A stretch of DNA of 64,000 bases, taken from assembly GCA_045657665.1 (NCBI GenBank), contig JAZOTN010000038.1, positions 186,001-250,000 of the forward strand, written 5' to 3'. The position numbers were made by a program, and so were the translations under genes. This stretch comes from RUG12461 sp045657665 (lineage in GTDB: Bacteria; Bacillota; Clostridia; Lachnospirales; Lachnospiraceae). Of this stretch, positions 9,216 through 18,424 are shown one piece after another (position 1 is the stretch's first letter; the number at the start of each line of letters is the position of its first letter). The notes beneath the pieces are model-generated. The model was not told where the DNA came from and did no database searches. It saw only the letters and a program-made list of their open reading frames with translations.

Positions 9216-9926
9216 ATGAAAAAGTATATGATCGCGGTAGCGGCCATTCTTGGAGGGTTTTGCGTGATCGCGGTGGTGCTTCTCATGGGCAGCATCTCAT
9301 TCGATCGGAGCAAAGAGGCGGCAAAAAAGGCAGCGATCGCGGAACAGAAGGAAAACCGGGTAGTGACCGGCGATATCGTGACGATCATCGGTGATTCCAT
9401 ATCCGTCATGACGGCGGAGAAGATGAGAGCTGCGCTGCCCGGCGTGGATATCCAGGCACAGAACGGCAAGACGGCAGATACGGATCAGGAGGACAATCCG
9501 AGTGGCCTTTCCATTGCGAAAGCGCTTTTGGATAACGGAGGCCTCAGGGACATTGTAGTATTTGCCCTTGGCTCCAACAACCGAAAGGAAGTGGGGATGG
9601 AACCTCTTTCCGCAGAGACATTTAAGACACTTCATGACATCACCGGAGACCGGACGGTATATCTGGTAACCAATGTTTCGGTTCCACAGGATCAGAGCCT
9701 TGAGATCAATAACCGCGCGATGAATGCGGCAGTCAGGAAATACGACGACTGGCATGTGATCGACTGGGCGGGCACCGTGGAGGCTCTTCCGGATCCGAAA
9801 GCGGCTCTTTCCGAGATCGATGAGAGGGACTGGGGGATACGTCTTCATCCTTCTGATCCGGCGGGGATTGACCTCTGGGTTCAGCTGATCGTAAAAGCAC
9901 TGACCGGGGAGACACCGGGAACATAG
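9216..9926 (+). CDS. SGNH-hydrolase-like protein, membrane anchored
   Basis: One N-terminal membrane helix (about 4-26), then an SGNH/GDSL-type fold. The block IIGDSISVM carries the nucleophile Ser near residue 61, GSNN near 119-122 gives the oxyanion Asn, VIDWAG follows, and LHP has His near 211. The usual Asp three residues before that His is not in place, so catalysis is not assured. Such domains often remove or transfer acyl groups on envelope polysaccharides. It is a clear paralog of the gene at 32267, which lies at the other end of the accessory region. AGAGGA precedes the ATG. Confidence 0.78.
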   Translation: MKKYMIAVAAILGGFCVIAVVLLMGSISFDRSKEAAKKAAIAEQKENRVVTGDIVTIIGDSISVMTAEKMRAALPGVDIQAQNGKTADTDQEDNPSGLSIAKALLDNGGLRDIVVFALGSNNRKEVGMEPLSAETFKTLHDITGDRTVYLVTNVSVPQDQSLEINNRAMNAAVRKYDDWHVIDWAGTVEALPDPKAALSEIDERDWGIRLHPSDPAGIDLWVQLIVKALTGETPGT

Positions 9927-9965
9927 GATTCCCGGGGATCATAAATACTGAATGTAAGCCTGATC

Positions 9966-10019
9966 AACAGGGCGTGACACGAAAGATTCATTGACAAAAC
10001 GTGTCACGCCCTGTTTTTT
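9966..10019 (+). terminator. Terminator hairpin, copy A of shared inverted-repeat element
   Basis: A perfect 16-bp stem, AACAGGGCGTGACACG at 9966-9981 with its complement at 10000-10015. The 18-base loop contains TTGACA, and a T run ends at 10019. It ends the SGNH gene. The same core (GTGACA ... TTGACAAA ... GTGTCA) recurs at 22522 and 23189 ahead of other zinc-ribbon loci, so it may also be regulatory. Confidence 0.88.
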
Positions 10020-10040
10020 CTGTGATACGCTTGATAGAAT
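10011..10040 (+). promoter_or_regulatory. Putative promoter of zinc-ribbon gene (element A)
   Basis: CTGTTT at 10011-10016 and TAGAAT at 10035-10040, 18 bases apart. The distance from the CTGT box to the -10 hexamer is identical at the element copy before the paralog at 23322 (CTGTCA and TAGAAT), which supports function. The -35 overlaps the right arm of the hairpin. Confidence 0.5.
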
Positions 10041-10093
10041 AAAGAGGAATATCACTGGGTTTCTGCCCGGTTATCAGTGAGGAGGAAAAGCGT

Positions 10094-11113
10094 ATGATTT
10101 GTCCAAAGTGCGGTGCGCAGATGCCGGAAGGGAAAAAATTCTGTACCAAATGCGGGACTCCGCTTTCGGGAGGTGCTCCCGTTCCACCTGTGCAACAACC
10201 TGCGCCACAGCAGCCGGTTCAGCAGCAACAGCCAGTGCAACCGCAGCCGAATTACCAGCAACAGAATTTCCAACAACAAAACTATCAACAGCCGAATTAT
10301 CAGCAACCACCTTCCGGCGGAAACGGAGACGGAAAACTAAAGAAGATCCTGATCCTTGTGATTATTATAGCTGCCGCAGCGATTGTGGCGGTTGTGCTTC
10401 TTTTCGTAAAGCCGGGCTTCCTCGTGAATAATGAGCCGCAGCGTACTGCGTCCAGAGACCGTGACGTCGATGAGGACGAAGAAGACGAAGAGGACGAGGA
10501 AGAGACTGAAGAGGAGACGGAGGAAGAGACCGAGGAGGAGACGGAAACCGAGACGGAAACGGAAACAGAAACTGAAACGGAGACCGAGACGGAAAGCGAA
10601 ACAGAGAAGATCGAGGAATCCAATAATGCCGTCGGCGGCAGTGCTGCGGATTATTCCACTACGGAAAAGCCTACGCTGGATGATTTCGCATGGATTGAGG
10701 ATTTTGACCAGCAGTTGAGGGGAATGTCCGATGAAGAGATAGACGAATACCTCAATTTCATTTATGATGTCAACCAGCTTGCAGGCGGCTGGAAGGTGGA
10801 AATACTTGGAAGCACGATGGAACCGGATTCCGGAGGCGGACGCCTTTGCAACTTCTATCTGGATGATTCCGGTTCAGAGCTTGTGGGAACGATCCAGTGG
10901 TATCAGTTTATCGGAGACAATGGGGAGTTGTCCGATGACGGTGACTGGTCCACGGAGTTCAAATGTGTCTTTAAGAACGGATCGCTCCGGGCGAGCGGGG
11001 ACGGATATTCTTTCCAATGCGCATTCTTTATTGACGGAGACTATCAGAGCGGGATGGGGGAGTTTTCATGGCCTGACGGGGATTCCAGTGCGATCTTCCT
11101 GACAAGACCATAA
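10094..11113 (+). CDS. Zinc-ribbon membrane protein with Glu-Thr stalk and LTRP domain
   Basis: A 339-residue protein of unknown function. Order: zinc ribbon CPKCG...CTKCG (residues 3-21); Gln/Pro/Asn-rich linker (about 30-75); membrane helix (about 84-106); acidic Glu-Thr repeat stalk (about 136-172); then a globular domain with GGWKVEIL and the end IFLTRP. The expected topology is ribbon inside, stalk and domain outside. It is a close paralog of the 23322 gene in ribbon, helix and stalk, and shares the C-terminal pattern with the secreted 18425 product. GGAGG precedes the ATG. The next zinc-ribbon gene starts 10 bases later. A role in envelope sensing or surface display is inference. Confidence 0.8.
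   Translation: MICPKCGAQMPEGKKFCTKCGTPLSGGAPVPPVQQPAPQQPVQQQQPVQPQPNYQQQNFQQQNYQQPNYQQPPSGGNGDGKLKKILILVIIIAAAAIVAVVLLFVKPGFLVNNEPQRTASRDRDVDEDEEDEEDEEETEEETEEETEEETETETETETETETETETESETEKIEESNNAVGGSAADYSTTEKPTLDDFAWIEDFDQQLRGMSDEEIDEYLNFIYDVNQLAGGWKVEILGSTMEPDSGGGRLCNFYLDDSGSELVGTIQWYQFIGDNGELSDDGDWSTEFKCVFKNGSLRASGDGYSFQCAFFIDGDYQSGMGEFSWPDGDSSAIFLTRP
10499..10609 (+). repeat. Degenerate GAGACN/GAAACN hexamer repeat (Glu-Thr stalk)
   Basis: In-frame repeats coding for Glu-Thr pairs. Similar tracts occur at 23763 and 32507 in two other genes of the region. Unit changes keep the frame, so length variation would alter the stalk without breaking the gene. Confidence 0.8.
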
Positions 11114-11123
11114 GGAGCAGAAT

Positions 11124-12880
11124 ATGAGTTGTTATTGTGGGAACTGCGGAGCGTTACTGGAAGACGGCGAACGGTTCTGCGGCTATTGCGGCGCCGATCA
11201 GATGGAGGGTGCGGCTGCGCCCGGAACATTGTATGATGCCGGAGACATGGTTTACGGCCAGGGTGGTTATGCCGCGCCTGCTGCAAAAAAAGGGAACGGG
11301 AAGAAACTGATCCTTTTGGTTGCGATCATAGCGGCGGCAGCGGTGACTGCCATTTTTGTGATACGCTTCGCTTTCGGCGGAGGTATTCCGAAGTCACCGA
11401 GAGATCGTTTTGTCTATTACATGGGTGTTTTTCCGGAAATCCTCTCAGCCGAAACAAAAGAACTGGGCAGTGAGGTGTTTGCGTCGATTCTGCTGCCGCT
11501 TAACACGGCTGATGCGTCGGATACCAATACCACGGTTGCCACGACAAAGCTGGATCTTGGCGACCTAACCGATCAGGACATCACGATCACCCAGGAATCT
11601 GCTTATGATAAGAAAACAGGAGATACGTCCTATGAGTTTTCCTACAGCACGGGCGGAGATTCCCTTGGAAAGGGCGGTATCTATTTCGTGGGAAATGAGA
11701 TGCTGATCAAGCCAATGGACAGCGAACAGCCCATGATCCGGTATGAAATGGACGAGGAACAGGCAAAGGGGCTGAAGGATACTTCTGCCACCGAGCGATT
11801 TGCGTTGGTTCTGCAGGGGAAAGAGAGCTCCGCCGGAGAAGACTGGAAGTTTGCGGCAGAGGATTTTGTGTATGAATACCTGCCTGATCTTACGGATGAG
11901 GACGTTTTTGTGGATGACGACAAAGGAGAGCTTCTCGGGGACTTTGTGGACTGGGAAGCGCTGACGATCACCTCGACCGGGAGCGATGCAGTAAAGCTTC
12001 TGGAGGGGTTCCTTGACTATTACGGTCCTCTGATCGGAGTCAGCAGGGATCAACTCCCGGATCTGACAGAAGGGCTTTCCAAGAAAGAGAAAAAGAAGGC
12101 GGAGATAGAGGTTTCGATCTGTGCATATCAGCAACAACCTGCCGCGCTCTGGATGGCGGCGTATCTGGGCGATGAAAAAGAGCTTGAGATGGAACTGATC
12201 TGCTATCGCTTGGGGAGAGGAAAAGGAGGTTTCTGTCAATGCCTCCATGAGCGGTGCCGAGGTTCTGTCTCTCCAGGACAGCATCCTTGCGGACGGCGAG
12301 GAGTATACATATGAATCTCAGCTGGGATTTGGCGGCAACTCTCTCGGTGTAAAGAAGTCCGGAGAACTCTATAGTGACGCGGTGGATTTTTCCGGGAAGT
12401 ATACGATCGGCGGAAGTGCATCGATCGAAGGAAAAACCAAAACCACTGGAGAGTATTCCGAAGAAGAACGTAAGACCGAGCGGAAGAACAGCTTTTCGGC
12501 ATTCGGGGTCGAGGGCTCCTTCAATACGGATGTCGAAGAAATCATTGGGGAAGCGGAGATTGACGCGCCGAAGTTTGTGAAGAAATCAGGCGTGGATGTC
12601 GGCGGGAAGCTGAAGAAGCTGAAAAAAGAGCTGGGAGCTGATTTCCCGTCCGCGCTGTATGATACCAATAACGAAGCGCTCCATACCCTTGCCGTGATCT
12701 CTATTCTTTCCGGAAAGGGTGTCTCATCGGCCAATGCGCTCGGAGGACTTTTATAAAAATGACCCGATGAAAGAGAGTGGCATGGAAACGTATCAGAAGC
12801 TCGGCGTCGGGATGCTCGTGCATGTTTTCGGCTGGCCGCAGGCGATTGATTTTTATCGTAGGATCGGGATCGATTATTAA
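11124..12880 (+). pseudogene. Zinc-ribbon membrane protein gene with two frameshifts
   Basis: Starts with a zinc ribbon (CGNCG...CGYCG), a membrane helix (about residues 56-78) and a large extracellular region. The frame is intact to about 12212 and then runs into unrelated sequence, stopping at 12314. The expected continuation is in the next frame (GEEKEVSVN, through GGNSLGV), read to about 12735. It then shifts again to a third frame (DFYKNDPMKESG, through LGVGMLVHVFGWP) ending at TAA 12880. Both shifts are equivalent to a gained base. The sense and composition of all three pieces agree, so this is one gene broken twice, or it contains assembly errors. Follows the 10094 gene by 10 bases. 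Confidence 0.75.
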
Positions 12881-12942
12881 GGGGTGAGCGTGAGCAAAAG
12901 GCGACCGCCCCGCGTGAAATTCTTAGCGCACCGGGAGGCTGT

Positions 12943-13599
12943 ATGCTGGAAGGAAAGAAGCTTGTAAAGATTTATAACGGAAAACAGGTGCTGAAGGGAA
13001 TTTCTGTTTCCGTATCACCGGGAGAGGCGGTTGCGCTTCTCGGACCAAACGGCAGCGGGAAAAGCACGCTCCTTTCGGTTCTTTCTTTTTCGATTCGTCC
13101 GGAGGAAGGGGCGGTTGTCGTGGACAATCTGGAGGGAAAAGAAGCCAAAAAACGAATCGCTTACGTTCCTCAGGAGGTGGTGCTTTTTGAGGAGCTGACG
13201 GTAGAGGAAAACTTAAGATGCTGGTCGTCTCTGAAGGGAGATGAGACGAAGAAGCGCCTCCTGGAACTGATGGAGATCCTGTCGATGCAGTCGTTCCGAA
13301 AGAAACGGGTGGACCGGCTTTCGGGCGGGCAGAGGAGACGCGTCAATATTGCGGTTTCCATGATGAGTGATCCGGCATACATTCTGTTGGATGAGCCCTT
13401 CGCGGGCGTGGATCAGGAAACGACCAGCGATCTCCTTGATTATCTTGAGAAGGAAAAAGCTTCGGGAAAGGGCATTGTAATTTCCGAGCATGACCGAGAG
13501 ACGATCCGTTCGCTGGCCGATCAGGTGCTCCTTCTCTCCGGGGGAGAGGAGACGTATTATGGGAGCGCGGAGCGGTTTTTCACCGGAGGCGGCGTATGA
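12943..13599 (+). CDS. ABC transporter ATP-binding protein
   Basis: Powers the exporter formed with the two following permeases. At 218 residues it has Walker A GPNGSGKST, a Q-loop at PQEVV, the signature LSGGQRRRVNIA, Walker B YILLDEPFAGVD and the switch His in ISEHD. The order and compact size resemble LptB/CcmA-like single-domain ATPases. GGGAGG precedes the ATG. Its stop overlaps the next ATG, beginning a chain of overlapping genes that runs to the CotH gene and suggests one transcript. Confidence 0.95.
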   Translation: MLEGKKLVKIYNGKQVLKGISVSVSPGEAVALLGPNGSGKSTLLSVLSFSIRPEEGAVVVDNLEGKEAKKRIAYVPQEVVLFEELTVEENLRCWSSLKGDETKKRLLELMEILSMQSFRKKRVDRLSGGQRRRVNIAVSMMSDPAYILLDEPFAGVDQETTSDLLDYLEKEKASGKGIVISEHDRETIRSLADQVLLLSGGEETYYGSAERFFTGGGV

Positions 13600-14804
13600 G
13601 GTTTTTCGATCTGGCTGTGCTTGATATGAAGCGTCTGATCGGAAACGGGAGGATCGTGCTTTTGGCGCTGCTTGTTCCGCTCATCGCCGTGGTGCTCTTC
13701 GGAGCAATCCTGATTCCTTCGCTTTCCGCGGAGGACGGGATTTCGATCGAATACGGCATCGTAAATGAGGATGACCATGAGATTGTCGGACAGATGATCA
13801 ACCTCATCGCAAATACCGAGAGTATTGCGGAGTACGGACGCGCCTATCCCATATCCGACGAGAAGACGGGGATCGAGGCGGTTGAGGAGGGCGAGCTCGG
13901 ACTGTTTGTCCATATACCGGAGGACTTTTACGATTCGCTACTGAAGGAGCGCCCGGTCACCATTGACGTCTATTACAGCCCTTCCTATGCCATGCAGGCG
14001 GATATCATACTCAAGACCGTGCAAAGCTGTTTTTCCATATACGGGCAGAGTGAGGTGCTTGTCTCCTTTGTGGGGCATATTCTGGAAGAAAAGGGCATCC
14101 CGGAGAATGAGCGGACTGCGATTGAGGATAAGGAATATGAGGCGCTCATCAAGGCGCAGATCAATCGCGGTATGGTGCTGGGATGGGAGCATATTCTATC
14201 TCCGGCGGGGAATATCAAATATGAATACTATTTGGGGATTCTGTTTGCGGTCTTTTCGCTTTTTGCGGCGTTCCCGGCACTCTATCTGACCGCGCGGGAT
14301 CAAAAGGAGCTTTTTTCGGTGCGGCGTCTTGGCGAGGGGCGGGCCGTCTCCTTTTATTTTGCAAGGCTCTTTTCCGGAACGGTGCTTGTCGTGGTAAGCT
14401 TTCTCCTCATGGTATTGATCGCCGCAGCGTTCGGCGGAGGAAGCGGCAGGTTTTCACCGGCTTTTCTCCCCGCGGTGCTGCTTTCATCGCTTTGCTATGC
14501 GGCGCTTCTGATTTTCCTCGGCCTGGTGGCCGGACATCCGGACCGGTGCCTGTGGATCGCCTTTTATGTGTTGCTCTTTTTCATCGTGTTTGGGATTTTG
14601 ATCCCGGATACAGCTCTTCCTGAGGGCGCGGCGGAGATCTTGCGGTGGCTTCCGATCCGACCGGTCATGAGCCTTCTTTCCAATACGGTCTATTCGTCGG
14701 AAATGAACCGTGCCGGAGGAGATTTTATAAGGCTCTCCGTGGATACGGGTGTATTCATACTCCTCGGCGCATGGCTCTATCGCAGAAAGGGGGAGGATGT
14801 ATGA
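13596..14804 (+). CDS. ABC-2 type transporter permease (first)
   Basis: A 402-residue membrane protein. An N-terminal helix (about 15-40) is followed by a large extracytoplasmic domain (about 45-205), then five or so helices, ending VDTGVFILLGAWLYRRKG. This is the ABC-2/YhgE-like layout of half-permeases for export of polymers, lipids or peptides. Its ATG overlaps the ATPase stop and its own stop overlaps the next ATG. The substrate cannot be read directly; the neighbouring glycosyltransferase points to a glycan or glycolipid. Confidence 0.88.
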   Translation: MRFFDLAVLDMKRLIGNGRIVLLALLVPLIAVVLFGAILIPSLSAEDGISIEYGIVNEDDHEIVGQMINLIANTESIAEYGRAYPISDEKTGIEAVEEGELGLFVHIPEDFYDSLLKERPVTIDVYYSPSYAMQADIILKTVQSCFSIYGQSEVLVSFVGHILEEKGIPENERTAIEDKEYEALIKAQINRGMVLGWEHILSPAGNIKYEYYLGILFAVFSLFAAFPALYLTARDQKELFSVRRLGEGRAVSFYFARLFSGTVLVVVSFLLMVLIAAAFGGGSGRFSPAFLPAVLLSSLCYAALLIFLGLVAGHPDRCLWIAFYVLLFFIVFGILIPDTALPEGAAEILRWLPIRPVMSLLSNTVYSSEMNRAGGDFIRLSVDTGVFILLGAWLYRRKGEDV

Positions 14805-15925
14805 ACGGTGTGCAGATCTTCCTTACGGGGATTCGAACGGCGCTTTGTACGTTTTCCTCACTTCTTGTGATCCTCTTGGCGGTGGTATTGTCGGTGCTGC
14901 TTTCGGTGCGTGAGGAAAGCTTGGATACAAGATACCTTGTGGTTGCGGTTAACGAGGATGAGGGAGCGCTTGGCGAAGAGTTCCTTTCGTTGATGGAAAA
15001 GGAGACAGCCTTTCGGATCGAGAGAGCGGATACGGAGGATGCGGTGCAGATGTTTCGTAAGGGGCAGACGCCCTGTGTGTTTTTTGTTCATTCGGATTTT
15101 TCCGAGAAGCTGGAGGAGGGATCCTATGAGGAGCTGGCAGGCTTCTGGAATTCCCAGGATTCTCCCGGTGCGTCTGCGGTTGCGGAAACCGTGATCAACA
15201 ACTGCTTAAGACTCTGGGCGGAGATGGTTATCGAGAAGGACCTCGTGGAGATCGCGTCGCTTTCGGAAGCGGAGCAGGCGGATTTTCGGCGAGCTGCAGA
15301 GGAAATCTTCAAGAAGGAAGCAACGGTCCGGCTGGAAGGACATCTTCTGGAGGGGCAGAAGGAATTGCGGAGCGAGGACGGGAAAAGCGGAAGTCCGGCG
15401 GCATGGTATGGCGTGTTATCCTTTTTTTACCTGCTGATCGGCGCGACGTTTTTGATACGGAGTCGGAATACGGGACTTTTCGTGCGGGCAGAGCAGAGAG
15501 GCTTTTCCGTGGCGGCTCTTGCGATTTTGAAAGGGCTTCCCGGAGTGCTGATCGCGCTCCTCGGAGCGGTTCCGGTGATCCTTTTATCCGGAGGCAACAT
15601 TGCGGCGCTGCTGCTGGCATTTCTTTGCTACCTGCTTTCCGGACTTGGCTTATCGTTCCTTCTCGGAGCGATGGCAGGCTCGTTGCAGTCGTTGATTTTT
15701 TTGGCCGTGATCGTAGCGGGGAGCTTTTCACTCCTTGCGGGGCTCGTGGTTCCTCTGCCGGAGTGGACCGCTGCGCTGGATCCGGTGCGGTGCATCCTTC
15801 CGGGGACATTCCTTCTTAATGCGATCGAGGGCAGGACGGCATATCCGGGAGGCGTCGTCCTGGCGGCAATGTGGCTTTTGATCGGTACTCTTTGTCTGTT
15901 CCTTCGGAAAAGGAGAAATGTATGA
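14801..15925 (+). CDS. ABC-2 type transporter permease (second)
   Basis: A 374-residue partner of the preceding permease with the same layout: an N-terminal helix (about 10-35), an external domain to about residue 205 and a bundle of about six helices at the end. The start is the ATG at 14801 that overlaps the previous stop in ATGA. An in-frame ATG at 14645 lies deep within the upstream gene and has no ribosome binding site. The two permeases presumably form a heterodimer with a dimer of the 12943 ATPase. Confidence 0.87.
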   Translation: MNGVQIFLTGIRTALCTFSSLLVILLAVVLSVLLSVREESLDTRYLVVAVNEDEGALGEEFLSLMEKETAFRIERADTEDAVQMFRKGQTPCVFFVHSDFSEKLEEGSYEELAGFWNSQDSPGASAVAETVINNCLRLWAEMVIEKDLVEIASLSEAEQADFRRAAEEIFKKEATVRLEGHLLEGQKELRSEDGKSGSPAAWYGVLSFFYLLIGATFLIRSRNTGLFVRAEQRGFSVAALAILKGLPGVLIALLGAVPVILLSGGNIAALLLAFLCYLLSGLGLSFLLGAMAGSLQSLIFLAVIVAGSFSLLAGLVVPLPEWTAALDPVRCILPGTFLLNAIEGRTAYPGGVVLAAMWLLIGTLCLFLRKRRNV

Positions 15926-17184
15926 TCTTATTGTTTTTGAATGACCTTCTTTCCGGAATCGTGTTTCTGCTCTATCTGTACCAGACGGTTTATCTTCTGG
16001 TTTGCCTTTTGAAAAAGCCGGTTCTGTTTCCGAAGGCGGAGGCAGCGGATATTGCAGTGTTGATCTGTGCGAAAAATGAAGAAGCGGTGATCGGGGATCT
16101 TTTGAAAAACCTTGCGACACAGACGCACCCGAAGGAAAAGCTGCATGTATTTGTCTGTGCGGATCATTGCACGGATCGAACCGTGGAGCTTTCAAGGGAG
16201 CTTGGGGCGGTTGTTTACGAGCGTACCGGAGAGGGGGGCGTCGGGAAGCCCTATGCCATGGATTTTCTGCTTCGCAATATACGAAGGGACTATCCGGGCG
16301 GATTTGACGGATTCCTGGTTCTGGATGCGGATAACCTTTTGAAAAACGATTTTGTTGAAAAAATGAATGATGCGCTGATGGCAGGTAATGAGATCATCAC
16401 CAGCTATCGGAACAGCAAAAACTTCGGAGATACCTGGATCAGCGCCGGGAGCGCTCTCTGGTTTCTCCGGGAATGCAGGAACCTTCAGCAGGCAAGAACA
16501 AGTCTTGGGGTTTCCTGCACCTCATCGGGAACAGGATATCTTTTCAGCAGGAACGTTGCAAAGGAGCTTGGCGGCTGGCCGTACCGGACATTGACCGAGG
16601 ATATTGAGTTTACCATGAATCAGGTGCTTGCCGGTCGGAAGATTGTTTACTGTGCCGAGGCGGAGCTCTTTGATGAGCAGCCGACGGATTTTCAACGATC
16701 CTGGGAGCAGAGGCTTCGCTGGACCAAGGGGTTTCTTCAGTGTCTGGCGCTCTTCTGGAAGCCGCTTCTGAAGAAGGCGGTACGCGGTGATTTTTCCTCT
16801 TACGATATGCTGATGATACTGGCGCCCATGAATCTTCTGACATTGATCTGTCTGCCCGTGAATCTTTTGATCTGCATCGCCTGCTTTGCGGTGGGAGCCC
16901 CGATTGCGCCGCTGTTTTTGTACTCCACGCTTCGCTTTATCGGCGGGCTTTACGCGACGACATTCATTAACGCGGTGATCTTTACGTTTACGGAGAGAAA
17001 GCATATCCGTGCCGGCACATGGAAGAAAATTCTATATACGTTTACGACGCCGGTGCATGTGTTCTGTTATATCCCGCTTTCTTTTGCGGCGGTTACCAGC
17101 AAGGTTACCTGGATTCCGACCAGACACAACATCAGTGCAAGGGAGCTGCAAAGCCGACCGTGTGAGGAGCGGCTGCCGCTATGA
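15922..17184 (+). CDS. Processive-type family 2 glycosyltransferase
   Basis: A 420-residue membrane GT2 enzyme. A first helix (about 7-30) is followed by the nucleotide-sugar domain with CAKNEE, VLDADN (the metal-binding DxD), the TED motif (RTLTEDIEF) and QRLRW, the Q-x-x-R-W motif of cellulose/hyaluronan synthase relatives. About four C-terminal helices follow. Such enzymes build or extend a glycan at the membrane. The start overlaps the permease stop, and the stop overlaps the CotH ATG. The pairing with an exporter suggests synthesis and export of a surface glycan; the sugar is unknown. Confidence 0.9.
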   Translation: MILLFLNDLLSGIVFLLYLYQTVYLLVCLLKKPVLFPKAEAADIAVLICAKNEEAVIGDLLKNLATQTHPKEKLHVFVCADHCTDRTVELSRELGAVVYERTGEGGVGKPYAMDFLLRNIRRDYPGGFDGFLVLDADNLLKNDFVEKMNDALMAGNEIITSYRNSKNFGDTWISAGSALWFLRECRNLQQARTSLGVSCTSSGTGYLFSRNVAKELGGWPYRTLTEDIEFTMNQVLAGRKIVYCAEAELFDEQPTDFQRSWEQRLRWTKGFLQCLALFWKPLLKKAVRGDFSSYDMLMILAPMNLLTLICLPVNLLICIACFAVGAPIAPLFLYSTLRFIGGLYATTFINAVIFTFTERKHIRAGTWKKILYTFTTPVHVFCYIPLSFAAVTSKVTWIPTRHNISARELQSRPCEERLPL

Positions 17185-18422
17185 AAAAGCGTGTGATCGG
17201 ATCGGTTTTTCTGCTGCTGCTTATGGCAGCGTGCGGTGAAGCACCTTTGTTTCCGTCGGTGCATATTTCTTCCTCCGGGATCAGAACGCTCGAGAAGGAG
17301 GACGGATATGTTCCTGCGGAAATCGAGTTTCTTGATGAAAACGGGAACAGCGAGCTCCTGGATCCGGACGCGAAAGTAAAGATCCGGGGCAATTCCACAG
17401 CGGACGGGCCGAAAAAACCCTATGGGGTAAAGCTTTCGGAAAAGGAGGTTCTTCTCGGCGACAGGAAAGCGAAAAAGTGGAATCTTCTGGCGGACAGTTA
17501 CGATCCGACCATGATGCGCAATGTTCTCGCCCTTTCCATGGCAAAGGAACTGGGGCTCACCGGCACGCCGGACTATGAGAGGACGGATCTGTATCTCAAT
17601 GACAGATATCAGGGGCTATATCTTCTGACAGAAAGTATGTCGACTGCGGCGGACCGCCTGGAATTAAATCCGGAGAACGGTGATTTTCTGATAGAGATGG
17701 AGACCCGGGAAGATGAGGATGAAAAACTCTTAAGGACGGATGAGGAAGATCATTATTTTGAGACAGGACTAGGCATACGATTTCGGGTTAGATCGCCGGA
17801 AGGGGATGAAGAGGGAGCAGAAGATCTCTTTCCGGAGATCGAACGTACCATGGAGGAACTGGAAATGCTTCTCCAAAACGGTTCTTATGAAGAGATCGGG
17901 GAAAGGGTCGACCTTATTTCCTTTACCTCGCATTATCTTTTGAATGAATACCTGTGTCCGGTGGATTACCGGGATCTGTCTGTTTTCTTTTATTACAAAA
18001 ACGGAAAGCTTTATGCGGGACCAGCCTGGGATTATGACCTCTCTGCCGGGAATATCTCGGAGGAATTCTATGGCAGCGGTGCGGACTCTTCTGTGGGAGT
18101 AAAGGCAGCGGACTGCCATTATGACAGACTGCTCTGGCAGTACCCGGCATTCCGGAAAGAAGCCATGGAGGAGTTTGAAACGCAAAAGGAGCTTTTTCTG
18201 GACACGTTTTCAGAGGGAGGCTTCCTTGACCGGGAGTACACTGCATACCGGGACGCGATCGAAAGGAATTACCGGAAATGGGATGTGTCAGAAGCCTACA
18301 GTCCCTATGAGAGAATACCAGATGACACTTATGAAGAGAACCTGCTCTATTTGCGTGACTGGCTGAGTCATCGTTACGAATGGATGGAAGAATATCTGCA
18401 GCAGCAGACAGGAGGGGAATGA
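17181..18422 (+). CDS. CotH-kinase family lipoprotein
   Basis: A 413-residue protein with a lipoprotein signal (LLLLMAAC, Cys near residue 14-15), so anchored outside the membrane. The CotH kinase domain is plain: KIRGNST, KKPYGVKL, MMRNVLALSMA, YLNDRYQGLYLLTE, DYRDLSVFFYY and AGPAWDYDLSAGN. CotH proteins are atypical kinases first known from spore coats, where they phosphorylate coat proteins; related proteins occur in non-spore settings. Here it is translationally coupled to a GT2 enzyme and an ABC exporter, and an LTRP-domain secreted protein follows. The substrate is not known. Confidence 0.9.
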   Translation: MKKRVIGSVFLLLLMAACGEAPLFPSVHISSSGIRTLEKEDGYVPAEIEFLDENGNSELLDPDAKVKIRGNSTADGPKKPYGVKLSEKEVLLGDRKAKKWNLLADSYDPTMMRNVLALSMAKELGLTGTPDYERTDLYLNDRYQGLYLLTESMSTAADRLELNPENGDFLIEMETREDEDEKLLRTDEEDHYFETGLGIRFRVRSPEGDEEGAEDLFPEIERTMEELEMLLQNGSYEEIGERVDLISFTSHYLLNEYLCPVDYRDLSVFFYYKNGKLYAGPAWDYDLSAGNISEEFYGSGADSSVGVKAADCHYDRLLWQYPAFRKEAMEEFETQKELFLDTFSEGGFLDREYTAYRDAIERNYRKWDVSEAYSPYERIPDDTYEENLLYLRDWLSHRYEWMEEYLQQQTGGE

Positions 18423-18424
18423 AA

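Noticed and set aside
10300..10623. Minus-strand frame rich in Ser-Val repeats
   Set aside because: It is simply the reverse reading of the Glu-Thr repeat; the plus-strand gene has ribbon, helix and ribosome binding site.
12247..12756. Separate small gene after the 11124 gene
   Set aside because: It has no ribosome binding site matched to its ATG, and its sequence continues the upstream protein, so it is treated as part of the broken gene.
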